From Firm-04 sp045600205 (GTDB taxonomy: Bacteria; Bacillota; Clostridia; Oscillospirales; Ruminococcaceae), in assembly GCA_045600205.1 (NCBI GenBank), contig JAZRXM010000007.1, forward strand, positions 1 through 61,482: a stretch of DNA of 61,482 nucleotides, in the 5' to 3' direction. Positions 8,072 to 16,210 of this stretch are shown piece after piece (position 1 is the stretch's first letter; every line of letters starts with the position of its first letter). The notes under the pieces were generated by a model. It worked only from the letters and a program-made list of their open reading frames with translations. It was not told the origin of the DNA and searched no databases. The position numbers and the translations under genes are program-made.

Positions 8072-8647
8072 ATGATGAATCACTGTGGCACACAAACGCT
8101 TGAAACAGAACGTCTCATTTTGCGTCGTTTTCTGAAAGACGATGCGTGTAAGGTGTATAAAAATTGGGCATCGGATCCTGAGGTGCAGTCAGGATATGGT
8201 GAACCAACATATGATACGCAGGATGCGGTAAATGAATTGCTTGCAATATATATTCGTAAATACGAAGAAAATGATTTCTATCGCTGGGCGGTGATTGCAA
8301 GAGATACGGGTGAATGTATCGGTCAGATTGCATTTTTTCTGGTCGATAGTCGAAATCACTTCGCTGAAATTGAATATTGTATTGCGAAAAATTATCAATG
8401 TAATGGTTATGCGACGGAAGCAACCAAGGCTGTAATTGCATATGGTTTTCGTAAAATTGGGCTGCATAAGGTCCAAATATGTGTTCGACCGGCGAATACA
8501 GCATCAGTTCGCGTAATTGAAAAGTGTGGTTTTACGTATGAAGGAACACTTCGTGATTTCTTTTTCCGCAACGGCGAATATGAAGGACGACGTTACTATT
8601 CAATTCTTGCGAATGAGTTTGAATCACTTGAGTATCAAAACGGATAA
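8072..8647 (+). CDS. GNAT family N-acetyltransferase, RimJ/RimL type
   Basis: The 191-residue protein begins LETERLILRRFLKDDA, the hallmark start of RimJ/RimL-type acetyltransferases. It contains GECIGQIAF, EIEYCIAKNYQCNGYATEA (the acetyl-CoA pyrophosphate loop, Q-x-x-G-x-A form) and VIEKCGFTYEGTLRD. These enzymes move acetyl from acetyl-CoA to an amine, often a protein N-terminus or an antibiotic; the substrate here cannot be told. GAGAGGA precedes the ATG. The 3' end overlaps the convergent permease gene by 24 bases. Confidence 0.87.
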   Translation: MMNHCGTQTLETERLILRRFLKDDACKVYKNWASDPEVQSGYGEPTYDTQDAVNELLAIYIRKYEENDFYRWAVIARDTGECIGQIAFFLVDSRNHFAEIEYCIAKNYQCNGYATEATKAVIAYGFRKIGLHKVQICVRPANTASVRVIEKCGFTYEGTLRDFFFRNGEYEGRRYYSILANEFESLEYQNG

Positions 8648-9751
8648 ACACAAAAGTGCAAGCAACCCATATGCATAAATCATGAATTGACCAAGATATT
8701 TCTTTGATTTTTCGTGATTTTCTTTGGCGTATAGCTGATATGAAATCAGGCTGGCCAGTGAAGCAATCGGTGTGCCAAGTCCGCCGATGTTGACGCCAAG
8801 CAGAAGTGCTTTTCCCTGATTGGTAAAACCGGAAAGTAAAATTGCAGCAGGTACGTTACTAAATACTTGTGAAACGGCAATGGATACAGCTATTTCACGT
8901 CCTCCGATAAAAGATGAGAGAAATGTGCTGATTGCCTGAATCTGACCAAGATTGCCGGTGAAAATGAAAAAACAGACGAATGTCAGCAATAAATAGTAAT
9001 CAATCATTGCGAAAGTGTGAGGCGTGGCAATGAGCAAAAGCGCAATAGATGCACAGAGGCAAATTGTTGCGGAAATTTTGCCGGATACAGTGAGCAATGC
9101 CAAAACAAAAATGATTGTACAGCATAACGTGATTCGCCATGAAAACTTTGGATATGCGTTGGTTTGTTCGCTTTCAATTGCAAGTGAAATCTTTGGAATC
9201 AGAAAGACGGACAGACAAAGCAGCACGTATGCCAGAATGCCATAAGGGAGTAAGGTTCGCACCAAAACAGCTGGCGTAAGGGAAAAATAAGAACAAAGAT
9301 AAATGTTTTGAGGATTTCCTGTCGGTAAAAGCATACTGCCCAGATTGGCAGCCGCCGTTTCGAAAATGACGGTATATATCAAGGCTTTTGATGATTTTTC
9401 ATCTTTTCTTCCGGCATAAATCAGAAGCGTGACAGGTACAAATGTAAGCAGCGCAACATCGTTTGTAATAAACATTGACGAAAAGAAACACACTGTTAAC
9501 ATGACCAATGCGAGTACTCTGGCATTGCTGCACATTTTTGTGAGAACGCCCGCCAAACGTTGGAACACACCGCAAATTCTGAGACCCGCTACCGCACCCA
9601 TGAGAACGAATAGTAAAATCAACGTATCAGCGTTAATATAATCTATGTATGCAGCAGATGGCGGTATCAAAAAGCATGATACAATCGCCAGGATTGCTGC
9701 GATACAGAGGACAGTTTGATTTTTCCAGAATTTTTTGATTTTTTCAGGCAT
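8624..9751 (-). CDS. ArsB/NhaD-type (ion transporter superfamily) permease
   Basis: The 375-residue protein is almost wholly hydrophobic, with about ten membrane helices. The segments MFITNDVALLTFVP and ANLGSMLLPTGNPQNI are the paired conserved loops of the ArsB/NhaD/CitM ion transporter superfamily. A second half-repeat has SNVPAAILLSGF and GVNIGGLGTPIASLASL. Members exchange ions such as sodium/proton or export arsenite or carry dicarboxylates; no arsenic gene is near, so the cargo is open. Its promoter (9784-9812) overlaps the end of sigG. Confidence 0.8.
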   Translation of the reverse strand: MPEKIKKFWKNQTVLCIAAILAIVSCFLIPPSAAYIDYINADTLILLFVLMGAVAGLRICGVFQRLAGVLTKMCSNARVLALVMLTVCFFSSMFITNDVALLTFVPVTLLIYAGRKDEKSSKALIYTVIFETAAANLGSMLLPTGNPQNIYLCSYFSLTPAVLVRTLLPYGILAYVLLCLSVFLIPKISLAIESEQTNAYPKFSWRITLCCTIIFVLALLTVSGKISATICLCASIALLLIATPHTFAMIDYYLLLTFVCFFIFTGNLGQIQAISTFLSSFIGGREIAVSIAVSQVFSNVPAAILLSGFTNQGKALLLGVNIGGLGTPIASLASLISYQLYAKENHEKSKKYLGQFMIYAYGLLALLCLSVLILK

Positions 9752-9783
9752 GTGAACATCTCCGATTTCAATTTTGCGGATAT

Positions 9784-9812
9784 ATTATAGCATAAAAGTT
9801 TTGATTCGTCAA
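9784..9812 (-). promoter_or_regulatory. Sigma-A promoter of the permease
   Basis: Minus strand: TTGACG, 17 bp, TATAAT preceded by TGC. The -35 overlaps the sigG stop codon. Confidence 0.7.
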
Positions 9813-10582
9813 ATCTGTTCTTTGATTTTTGTAATTGCGCCTTTTTCCAGTCTTGATACTTGTGCTTGGGATATGCCGATTTCTGTTGCAACTTCAATTT
9901 GCGTATGACCTTGCAGAAACCGCTTGTTCAGGATCCTTTTTTCTCGGTCGGAAAGTGACGCAATTGCATCCTTTATCGCCATTTCGTGCATCCAGCTTTC
10001 GTCTGTATTCGGGTCGCTGATCTGATCCATCAGATAAAGAGTATCGCCCGTGTCTGAATATAGCGGTTCAAACAGTGATACAGGATCTGTGATGCTTTCC
10101 AGTGCCATGACAACGTCAGCTCGATCAGCTTCAATTTCTTTTGCGATTTCTTCAATGGTTGGTTCCTTACCATTTATTGCGATGAGTTGTTCTTTCGCCT
10201 GCATGGCTTTATATGCAAGGTCGCGTAAAGAACGGCTGACTTTTACGGTGTGATAATCTCGCAGATGTCTGCGCAATTCACCCGATATCATGGGAACACA
10301 GTATGTTGAAAATCGCACATCTTTGGATAAATCGAAGTTGTTGATTGCTTTCATCAACCCGATCACACCTATCTGAAAAAGATCATCAACATCTTCGCCG
10401 CGCCCTGTAAATCGTTGAATGACCGAAAGTACCAAACGCAGGTTTCCTTTAATCAGACGATCTCGTGCTGATTTATTTCCATTTTGTTGATATTCACGTA
10501 GCAACTCCATTTTTTCGCTTTCTTTCAGTACTTCCAGCTTGGAGGTATCCATTCCTGAAATCATCACTTTTTGATAAGCCAT
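9809..10582 (-). CDS. sigG: Sporulation sigma factor SigG
   Basis: The 257-residue protein is the length of forespore sigma-G. It drives late forespore transcription after engulfment. Sigma-G marks are the N-terminal KVMISGMDTSKLEVL and the very conserved region 2: GNLRLVLSVIQRF, DDLFQIGVIGLMKAINNFD, RFSTYCVPMISGELRRHLRD. Region 4 is LSDREKRILNKRF followed by the helix-turn-helix EVATEIGISQAQVSRLEKGA. The start at 10582 (MAYQ) is chosen over a longer frame because GGGAGTGA lies just upstream and all orthologues start here. It stands alone; in bacilli sigG follows spoIIG, which here lies 44 kb away. Confidence 0.95.
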   Translation of the reverse strand: MAYQKVMISGMDTSKLEVLKESEKMELLREYQQNGNKSARDRLIKGNLRLVLSVIQRFTGRGEDVDDLFQIGVIGLMKAINNFDLSKDVRFSTYCVPMISGELRRHLRDYHTVKVSRSLRDLAYKAMQAKEQLIAINGKEPTIEEIAKEIEADRADVVMALESITDPVSLFEPLYSDTGDTLYLMDQISDPNTDESWMHEMAIKDAIASLSDREKRILNKRFLQGHTQIEVATEIGISQAQVSRLEKGAITKIKEQI

Positions 10583-10682
10583 TGTGTCACTCCCTTCAAA
10601 CGGAATTCTGCCCAAATATTGCGGCTTTAGTCTTATGAAAAAGAGCAGATTCTGACGATTTCTGCGGGATTGAAAATATTCT

Positions 10683-10711
10683 TTGCATTTTCGTTGAAAG
10701 TGTGCTATAAT
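10683..10711 (+). promoter_or_regulatory. Sigma-A promoter of the cysteine desulfurase-thiI unit
   Basis: TTGCAT (10683-10688), 17 bp, TATAAT (10706-10711) preceded by TGTGC. Confidence 0.82.
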
Positions 10712-10749
10712 AGATAAGTTCAAGTATAATTTGAAAGGATGCAAAACGG

Positions 10750-11886
10750 ATGTCGGCTTATCTGGATAATGCGGCGACAACGAAACCAAGTGAAAATTGC
10801 ATAGATGCGATGAACCGCGCAATGATGGAAAACTACGGTAATCCTTCCTCTCTGCATGGAATGGGGCTGAAAGCGCAACTGGCCATGGATGCCGCACGAA
10901 AAGAAATTGCGGGAGCATTGGGGGCGCAGGCAGATGAGATTCTGTTCACTTCGGGTGCAACAGAGAGCAATAATATGGCGATTCTTGGGACTGCTGCGCT
11001 GTATGGAAAACGCAAACGGCGTATCGTGACAACAACTGTTGAGCATGCCTGTGTGAAGGGTGCCTGCGATGCATTGGAAGCGCAGGGATATGAGATGATC
11101 CGCATTGCACCAAATGCTGATGGAAATATCGATTCTGCTGAATTTGCGTCTGCAGTTGATGAAAACACCTGCCTTGTCAGTATGATGATGGTGAACAACG
11201 AAACGGGACATATTCTACCCGTAAAAGAAACGTTTGCTATGATAAAAAAGCGTTTTCCGCTGGCGATTTGCCATACGGATGCTGTACAGGGATTTTTGAA
11301 GGTTCCGTTTCGTGTGACGGATTTGCAGGCGGATTTGTTGACGATCAGCGGACATAAAATACATGCTGCAAAGGGAATCGGTGCATTGTATCATAAAAAA
11401 GGCGTGCGGCTTTCTCCGCTGTTACATGGCGGAGAACAGGAAGGCGGCAATCGTCCCGGTACCGAATCGGTACCGCTGATTGTCGGATTCGGTGCGGCTG
11501 TAAAGGAAATGCGAAATTCCATGGATATGCGCAGAAAACATTGCACGGAACTGCGAAACTTGTGTATTGAAAAATTGCAGAAGATTGATGGCATCTCGAT
11601 TCAGTCGCCAACAAATGGTTCGCCGTTTATCCTCAGTATTTCTGCCGCAGGGCTTCGCTCTGAAACGTTGCTGCATTTTCTGGAGGAGCGGGAAATCTAT
11701 GTGTCCAGCGGATCTGCCTGTTCGAAAGGCAAGCAAAGCGGTGTTTTACAGCAGTTTGGTGTACCCGATCGGCTTGCTGATTCCACGATTCGCATTAGTT
11801 TTTGCGCAGAGAATACTGTTGAAGATGTTTTGTTGCTTGCGGAGCAGATTGCTGTTGCGCAGCATACGCTGATACATAAACGATAA
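10750..11886 (+). CDS. Cysteine desulfurase, NifS/IscS class V aminotransferase fold
   Basis: The 378-residue PLP enzyme takes sulfur from L-cysteine as a persulfide. It shows YLDNAATTKPS at the start, TSGATESNN, VNNETG, HTDAVQG, the PLP lysine in SGHKIHAAKG (K203), GGEQEGGNRPGTE, and the active cysteine in SSGSACSKGK (C324). GAAAGGATG provides the ribosome site. thiI follows 22 bases downstream, and this pairing (as in nifZ-thiI of Bacillus) implies that the main use is sulfur for 4-thiouridine in tRNA. It could also feed Fe-S assembly, but no iscU is nearby. Confidence 0.93.
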   Translation: MSAYLDNAATTKPSENCIDAMNRAMMENYGNPSSLHGMGLKAQLAMDAARKEIAGALGAQADEILFTSGATESNNMAILGTAALYGKRKRRIVTTTVEHACVKGACDALEAQGYEMIRIAPNADGNIDSAEFASAVDENTCLVSMMMVNNETGHILPVKETFAMIKKRFPLAICHTDAVQGFLKVPFRVTDLQADLLTISGHKIHAAKGIGALYHKKGVRLSPLLHGGEQEGGNRPGTESVPLIVGFGAAVKEMRNSMDMRRKHCTELRNLCIEKLQKIDGISIQSPTNGSPFILSISAAGLRSETLLHFLEEREIYVSSGSACSKGKQSGVLQQFGVPDRLADSTIRISFCAENTVEDVLLLAEQIAVAQHTLIHKR

Positions 11887-11908
11887 AAAACGAAAGCAGG
11901 GGAAAATC

Positions 11909-13117
11909 ATGCGAGAGATTATTTTGGTAAAATATGGCGAAATGGCTCTGAAAGGTCAGAATCGCAACACCTTTGAGGATGTACTGCTGCGGAATCTGCG
12001 TCGTCGCCTGAAGTATGTCGGTATGTTTTCATTTTCAAAGGCGCAGTCTACGATTTATATTGTTCCTGAAGCCGATTCGGATGAGGCTTGCGCAGAAATG
12101 ATTGATGCTGCAATTCCGCGTATTCAAAAGGTTTTTGGTATTGCAGCTTTTTGCAGGGCACTTGCTTGCGAAAAAGATTTTTCGGATATCTGTGAGCGTG
12201 CAGTACCGTATTTGCAGGAGGTTTTAACTGCTGCAAAGACGTTTAAAGTTGAGGCAAAGCGTGCGGATAAGGCATTTCCGATGAAATCGCCGCAGATTTG
12301 TGCGGAACTCGGCGGAGTGTTGCTTTCCAAGTATTCACATCTCAAGGTGGACGTCAATACGCCTGAGGTGACCGTGACCGTTGAGATTCGGGATACCAAT
12401 GCGTACATTCACGCGGCAAAGGAGCGTGGTGCAGGCGGACTTCCTGTTGGCACAGCGGGCAATGCGATGCTCTTGCTTTCGGGCGGCATTGATTCTCCTG
12501 TTGCGGGTTGGATGATGGCAAAACGCGGACTGCGTATTTCCGCGGTTCATTTTGCTGCACCGCCTTATACCTCGGAGCGTGCTCGTCTGAAAGTCGAATC
12601 GCTCTGCGAAAAGCTGACGCCGTGGTGTGGCAGCATGGCATTTTACTGCGTTCCGTTTACGGAGATTCAGGAGGTGCTGCGCCGTGAATGTCCGGAGGAA
12701 TACTTTACGATTCTAATGCGCCGCCTGATGATGGAAATTGCGCAGCGAATCGCTGCACAGGATGAGTGCGGTGCGTTGATTACGGGCGAAAGTCTGGGGC
12801 AGGTTGCCAGCCAGACCTTGCAGGCGTTGACCTGTACAGATGCGGTGGCGAAAATTCCGGTTTTGCGTCCGCTGATCGGTATGGATAAAACCGAGATCGT
12901 CGATATTTCGAGAAAAATTGATACATTTGAAACGTCCATTTTGCCGTATGAGGATTGCTGTACGGTCTTTACCCCACGGCACCCGAAACTGCGTCCGCAG
13001 CTTGCCGATGTGGAAGAAGCACAGGCATCAGTGCAGTGGGAAGACATGATTGTAGCTGCTGTTGCAGGTACAACGAAGAAGATTTTTGCACAGCATGTAA
13101 CTGAAAACGGCATTTGA
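11909..13117 (+). CDS. thiI: tRNA 4-thiouridine synthetase ThiI
   Basis: The 402-residue protein begins ILVKYGEMALKGQNRN, the ferredoxin-like start of ThiI. A THUMP domain follows (about 60-165), then the PP-loop ATP pyrophosphatase domain with LLLSGGIDSPVAGWMM (SGGIDS from about residue 191). It activates U8 of tRNA for thiolation. As in most Firmicutes, the C-terminal rhodanese domain of the E. coli enzyme is absent, so sulfur must come directly from the partner desulfurase encoded just upstream. LIGMDKTEIVDISRKI is the typical C-terminal region. Confidence 0.94.
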   Translation: MREIILVKYGEMALKGQNRNTFEDVLLRNLRRRLKYVGMFSFSKAQSTIYIVPEADSDEACAEMIDAAIPRIQKVFGIAAFCRALACEKDFSDICERAVPYLQEVLTAAKTFKVEAKRADKAFPMKSPQICAELGGVLLSKYSHLKVDVNTPEVTVTVEIRDTNAYIHAAKERGAGGLPVGTAGNAMLLLSGGIDSPVAGWMMAKRGLRISAVHFAAPPYTSERARLKVESLCEKLTPWCGSMAFYCVPFTEIQEVLRRECPEEYFTILMRRLMMEIAQRIAAQDECGALITGESLGQVASQTLQALTCTDAVAKIPVLRPLIGMDKTEIVDISRKIDTFETSILPYEDCCTVFTPRHPKLRPQLADVEEAQASVQWEDMIVAAVAGTTKKIFAQHVTENGI

Positions 13118-13151
13118 ACCCTGTTTGTATGATTAGAGGAGTGACCATTCC

Positions 13152-14537
13152 ATGAAAAAAGAAGCCGCAAATCTTTGCGAAGGACCATTGGCGGTTCGTC
13201 TGCTTCTATATACCGTTCCGATTATTCTGACGGGCATTTTGCAGCTGCTGTTCAATGCAGCAGATTTGATCGTTGTCGGTCAGTACTGCGGTTCTGAATG
13301 CGTTGGCGCAATTGGCGTGACGGGACCGCTGATTAATCTCATTGTCAATTTGTTTATTGGCTTATCTGTTGGTGCTGGCGTGACTGTTGCGCATGCTTAC
13401 GGTTCACATTTTGACGAGGATGCAAGGCGTACTGTACATACAGCCATACCGCTTGCGGTGATTTGTGGTATCGTTTTGACGGTTGTCGGAATTATGGGCG
13501 CAAAAGTCTTTCTGGAATGGATGGATACTCCTGAAGAATCTCTTGAATTAGCTACGACCTATATGCGGATTTATTTTTGCGGCATTACCTTTTCCATGCT
13601 TTACAATTTCGGTGCCGCAATACTGCGTGCAGCAGGGGATACCCGTGGACCGCTTCTCTATCTGACGATAGCGGGTGTGCTGAATGTACTGCTGAATTTA
13701 CTGTTTGTGATCGTGTTCCAGATGAACGTCGCGGGTGTTGCATGTGCAACGTCCATTTCGCAGGCAGTATCGGCAATTCTGGTTGTGTATGCGTTGTATC
13801 GACGTACAGATGCATGTAAGCTGGAATTCAGGAAGATACGTTTTTATCGTCAGCAACTGATAAAAATACTCCGCATTGGCTTGCCCGCGGGAATTCAAGG
13901 CTCCCTCTTTTCGATTTCCAATGTGCTGATCCAGTCATCGGTCAATTCGTTTGGTTCTGTTGTGTTGGATGGAAATTCGGCAGCGATGAATATTGAAGGA
14001 TTCACGTATACAACCATGAATTCTTTTCATCAGACTGCTTTGAATTTTACAGGTCAGAATTACGGTGCGGGTAAATTTGACCGCATACGAAAAATCCTGT
14101 ATCTGACATTGACCTATGTATTTCTGGCGGGTGCATTGGCAGGTGGCCTGTCATATCTGTTTGCAAAGCCGCTGCTGCACATTTATCTGCCTGAGGCTGA
14201 AGAAGCAGTTAGCTATGGCGTTACGCGCCTTGCGTACATTGCGTTGCCGTATTTTCTGTGTGGTTTAATGGACGTCATGACAGGAATGATTCGCGGTATG
14301 GGTTCTTCGGTTGTACCAATGCTGATTTGCATTCTTGGCGTGTGCGGTTTCCGTATTCTCTGGATTTATACGATCTTCCGGCAAGAGCAGTACCACACGC
14401 TTCCGTATCTCTATATTTCTTATGCGATTTCTTGGGTTCTGACATTTGTAACTGAACTTGTTGTCTTTTTGTTCCTGTTGCGCAGACGACAGCGGGAACA
14501 TGATAAATTCTTAGAAAACAGGAGGATGGCGATATGA
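13152..14537 (+). CDS. MATE family efflux transporter
   Basis: The 461-residue protein has twelve predicted membrane helices in two related halves. The first half starts FNAADLIVVGQYCGSECVGAIGVTGPL, typical of NorM/DinF-type MATE pumps; GTRGPL-type (AAGDTRGPLLYLTIAG) and GMIRGMGSSVVPM loops mark each half. MATE pumps export cationic drugs or metabolites using sodium or proton gradients. The downstream methyltransferase gene starts inside the stop codon (ATGA), so the two are translationally coupled, and both follow thiI closely. The cargo is unknown. Confidence 0.9.
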   Translation: MKKEAANLCEGPLAVRLLLYTVPIILTGILQLLFNAADLIVVGQYCGSECVGAIGVTGPLINLIVNLFIGLSVGAGVTVAHAYGSHFDEDARRTVHTAIPLAVICGIVLTVVGIMGAKVFLEWMDTPEESLELATTYMRIYFCGITFSMLYNFGAAILRAAGDTRGPLLYLTIAGVLNVLLNLLFVIVFQMNVAGVACATSISQAVSAILVVYALYRRTDACKLEFRKIRFYRQQLIKILRIGLPAGIQGSLFSISNVLIQSSVNSFGSVVLDGNSAAMNIEGFTYTTMNSFHQTALNFTGQNYGAGKFDRIRKILYLTLTYVFLAGALAGGLSYLFAKPLLHIYLPEAEEAVSYGVTRLAYIALPYFLCGLMDVMTGMIRGMGSSVVPMLICILGVCGFRILWIYTIFRQEQYHTLPYLYISYAISWVLTFVTELVVFLFLLRRRQREHDKFLENRRMAI

Positions 14538-15316
14538 TTTCAAAAGCAGGCATTGACGGCGGAAAAGGCTTTGACTGGGGAAAAACCTCAGCCGACTATG
14601 CAAAATATCGTGATATTTATCCGCCGCAGTTTTATGAAAAGCTGCTGTCACGCGGAATTGGCACCAAGGGGCAGCAGGTTTTGGATCTTGGAACAGGAAC
14701 CGGCGTTTTGCCGCGTGCTATGTATCCGTATGGCGCTCATTTCACAGGTGCAGACATTTCTTCTGAACAGATTATGCACGCCAAGCGACTGGCAGAGGGC
14801 ATGGATATCGACTTCCTTGCCGTACCGACCGAGCAGATTGATTTTCCTGACGGCACTTTTGATATTGTGACAGCCTGCCAGTGCTATTGGTATTTCGATC
14901 ATGCGGTGGCAGCACCAAAAATTGCACATCTTCTGAAGAAGGGCGGTAGATTTGTGCTGTTGTATATGGCGTGGCTTCCTTTTGAAGATGCCATTGCTGA
15001 GGCAAGTGAGAATTTGGTTTTGAAGTATAATCCTGCATGGACAGGTGGACATGAAACCAAGCACGAGATTTTCGTGCCGAATGAATATCTGGAATATTTT
15101 GACCTGACCTACCATGAGGAATATGATCTGGACGTTCCGTTTACTCGCGATACATGGAATGGCAGAATGAAAGCTTGCCGCGGTGTGGGGGCGTCCATGA
15201 CGCCTGAGCAGGTTGCCGCATGGGAAAAAGAGCATTTAGCAATGCTGAATGAACGTAGCCCTGAGTCCTTTATGATTCATCATTATGCAGCCATCTGCGA
15301 GATGACAAAAAAATAA
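14534..15316 (+). CDS. Class I SAM-dependent methyltransferase
   Basis: The 260-residue protein has motif I VLDLGTGTGVLPRAM (about residues 50-64), acidic motif II FTGADISSEQI and the motif 4 region FPDGTFDIVTACQCYWYFD, the Methyltransf_11/25 pattern. The N-terminus (GFDWGKTSADYAKYRDIYP) is that of small-molecule methyltransferases seen in many Clostridia. Its ATG overlaps the stop of the MATE gene by 4 bases, so the pump and enzyme are made together; the enzyme might modify what the pump exports, but that is conjecture. Confidence 0.85.
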   Translation: MISKAGIDGGKGFDWGKTSADYAKYRDIYPPQFYEKLLSRGIGTKGQQVLDLGTGTGVLPRAMYPYGAHFTGADISSEQIMHAKRLAEGMDIDFLAVPTEQIDFPDGTFDIVTACQCYWYFDHAVAAPKIAHLLKKGGRFVLLYMAWLPFEDAIAEASENLVLKYNPAWTGGHETKHEIFVPNEYLEYFDLTYHEEYDLDVPFTRDTWNGRMKACRGVGASMTPEQVAAWEKEHLAMLNERSPESFMIHHYAAICEMTKK

Positions 15317-15317
15317 A

Positions 15318-15357
15318 AAAATCCTCCTCTGTGGATTGTTTCCGCAGAGGAGGATTT
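15318..15357. terminator. Bidirectional intrinsic terminator
   Basis: AAAATCCTCCTCTG pairs with CAGAGGAGGATTTT, with A and T flanks, between convergent genes. Confidence 0.87.
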
Positions 15358-15361
15358 TGTA

Positions 15362-15967
15362 TTACATGAAGTAATCGCGGTAATGTGCGAGGGTATCGCT
15401 GATGCGATCCCAGATAGAAATTTCGCCGTCTTTTTCCTCAAAGACTTTTCCGTGGGAGTTGCCGTTGTCAAATTTCATTTGTGCGTAGTTGTTGTCAAAA
15501 TGCGGTACAAAAGTATCGGGGTGTGAGGTCGGGTCGGAGCAACGGGAGCGCAGGGCATCCAGCGTGACTTTTCCGACTTCTTTTTGCAGTTCAAAGAACG
15601 CACGCAGGATCTTATGATTATACTGTTGCGGATTTTTTGCCCAGCGCGGAATGCGGTTGATCGCCTTGCCCCATTCGTTCCAGAACGGTTCTTCTTTGGG
15701 TTCTTCCTCCACTCTGACATTGCTGTGCGGGGCATTGGGCTGATTAGCGGCGCGTCTTGCGGTACGGCGTTCAGGTTGGGGCGGTTCCTGTGAAGCAGAA
15801 CGTCCATTCTCACCACGCATACTGTTGGCTGCTGCACTGAAAGTGTCAGCAAGATAAGTGCGGATAAGCTTTGCAATTGCCGCATCAGCGGTTTCGCCTG
15901 TCAGTTGCAGTGCAATTTCGAATTTTTCAGCGAGGGAATCATCCAGATGAATTTCATAGGTTTTCAT
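15362..15967 (-). CDS. Hypothetical protein with possible ribbon-helix-helix N-terminus
   Basis: The 201-residue protein is of no family I recognise. Residues 1-47 (TYEIHLDDSLAEKFEIAL, then an A/I-rich helix and LIRTYLADTF) look like a ribbon-helix-helix DNA-binding fold: a short beta strand followed by two helices. Residues 48-105 are a polar Glu/Arg/Pro-rich linker, and the rest (WNEWGKAINRIPRWAKNP to the end) has a tryptophan-rich helical domain that I cannot place. The promoter upstream contains repeated TAATTAG palindromes, which suits an autorepressor of this class. No toxin partner lies next to it. GGAGTT precedes the ATG. Confidence 0.6.
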   Translation of the reverse strand: MKTYEIHLDDSLAEKFEIALQLTGETADAAIAKLIRTYLADTFSAAANSMRGENGRSASQEPPQPERRTARRAANQPNAPHSNVRVEEEPKEEPFWNEWGKAINRIPRWAKNPQQYNHKILRAFFELQKEVGKVTLDALRSRCSDPTSHPDTFVPHFDNNYAQMKFDNGNSHGKVFEEKDGEISIWDRISDTLAHYRDYFM

Positions 15968-16008
15968 AGCTTAACTCCTTTCAGGTTTGGCAGATTTTTG
16001 ATATTTTG

Positions 16009-16037
16009 ATTATAGCATACTAATTAGCATTTGTCAA
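16009..16037 (-). promoter_or_regulatory. Promoter of the RHH-like gene, embedded in operators
   Basis: Minus strand: TTGACA (16032-16037), 17 bp, TATAAT (16009-16014) preceded by TGC. An operator copy sits in the spacer. Confidence 0.82.
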
Positions 16038-16068
16038 GTGCTAATTTGCAAATTAGTACTAATTAGCA
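16018..16068. repeat. Operator-like array of TAATTAG palindromes
   Basis: TACTAATTAGCA occurs exactly twice (16018-16029 and 16057-16068), flanking a perfect 16-bp palindrome, CTAATTTGCAAATTAG (16041-16056), that extends to 24 bp with a single mismatched pair. One copy fills the spacer of the minus-strand promoter and the others lie just upstream of its -35. This is a classic repressor layout. Confidence 0.72.
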
Positions 16069-16095
16069 CGAATCTTAATATATATTTCAGGAAAA

Positions 16096-16145
16096 TCGCA
16101 ATGATTTTTTATGCGAATTGTCCACGTTATATGCGAATTTCGCAT
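16096..16145. repeat. TGCGA inverted and direct repeats upstream of the GH43 gene
   Basis: ATGCGAATT occurs at 16111 and 16131. The second copy forms the inverted repeat ATGCGAATTTCGCAT (16131-16145), abutting the likely -35 of the downstream gene. TCGCA (16096) and TGCGA (16112) form a wider pair. It is likely a regulator binding site. Confidence 0.5.
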
Positions 16146-16174
16146 TGACTTCCCTGTAGAATATTGTTTACGAT
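16145..16174 (+). promoter_or_regulatory. Probable promoter of the first dockerin glycosidase
   Basis: TTGACT (16145-16150), 18 bp, TACGAT (16169-16174). The weak -10 would fit a regulated promoter. Confidence 0.5.
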
Positions 16175-16210
16175 AAAATTACCATATTTTGATTGGGGGA
16201 AGTGTATCCT

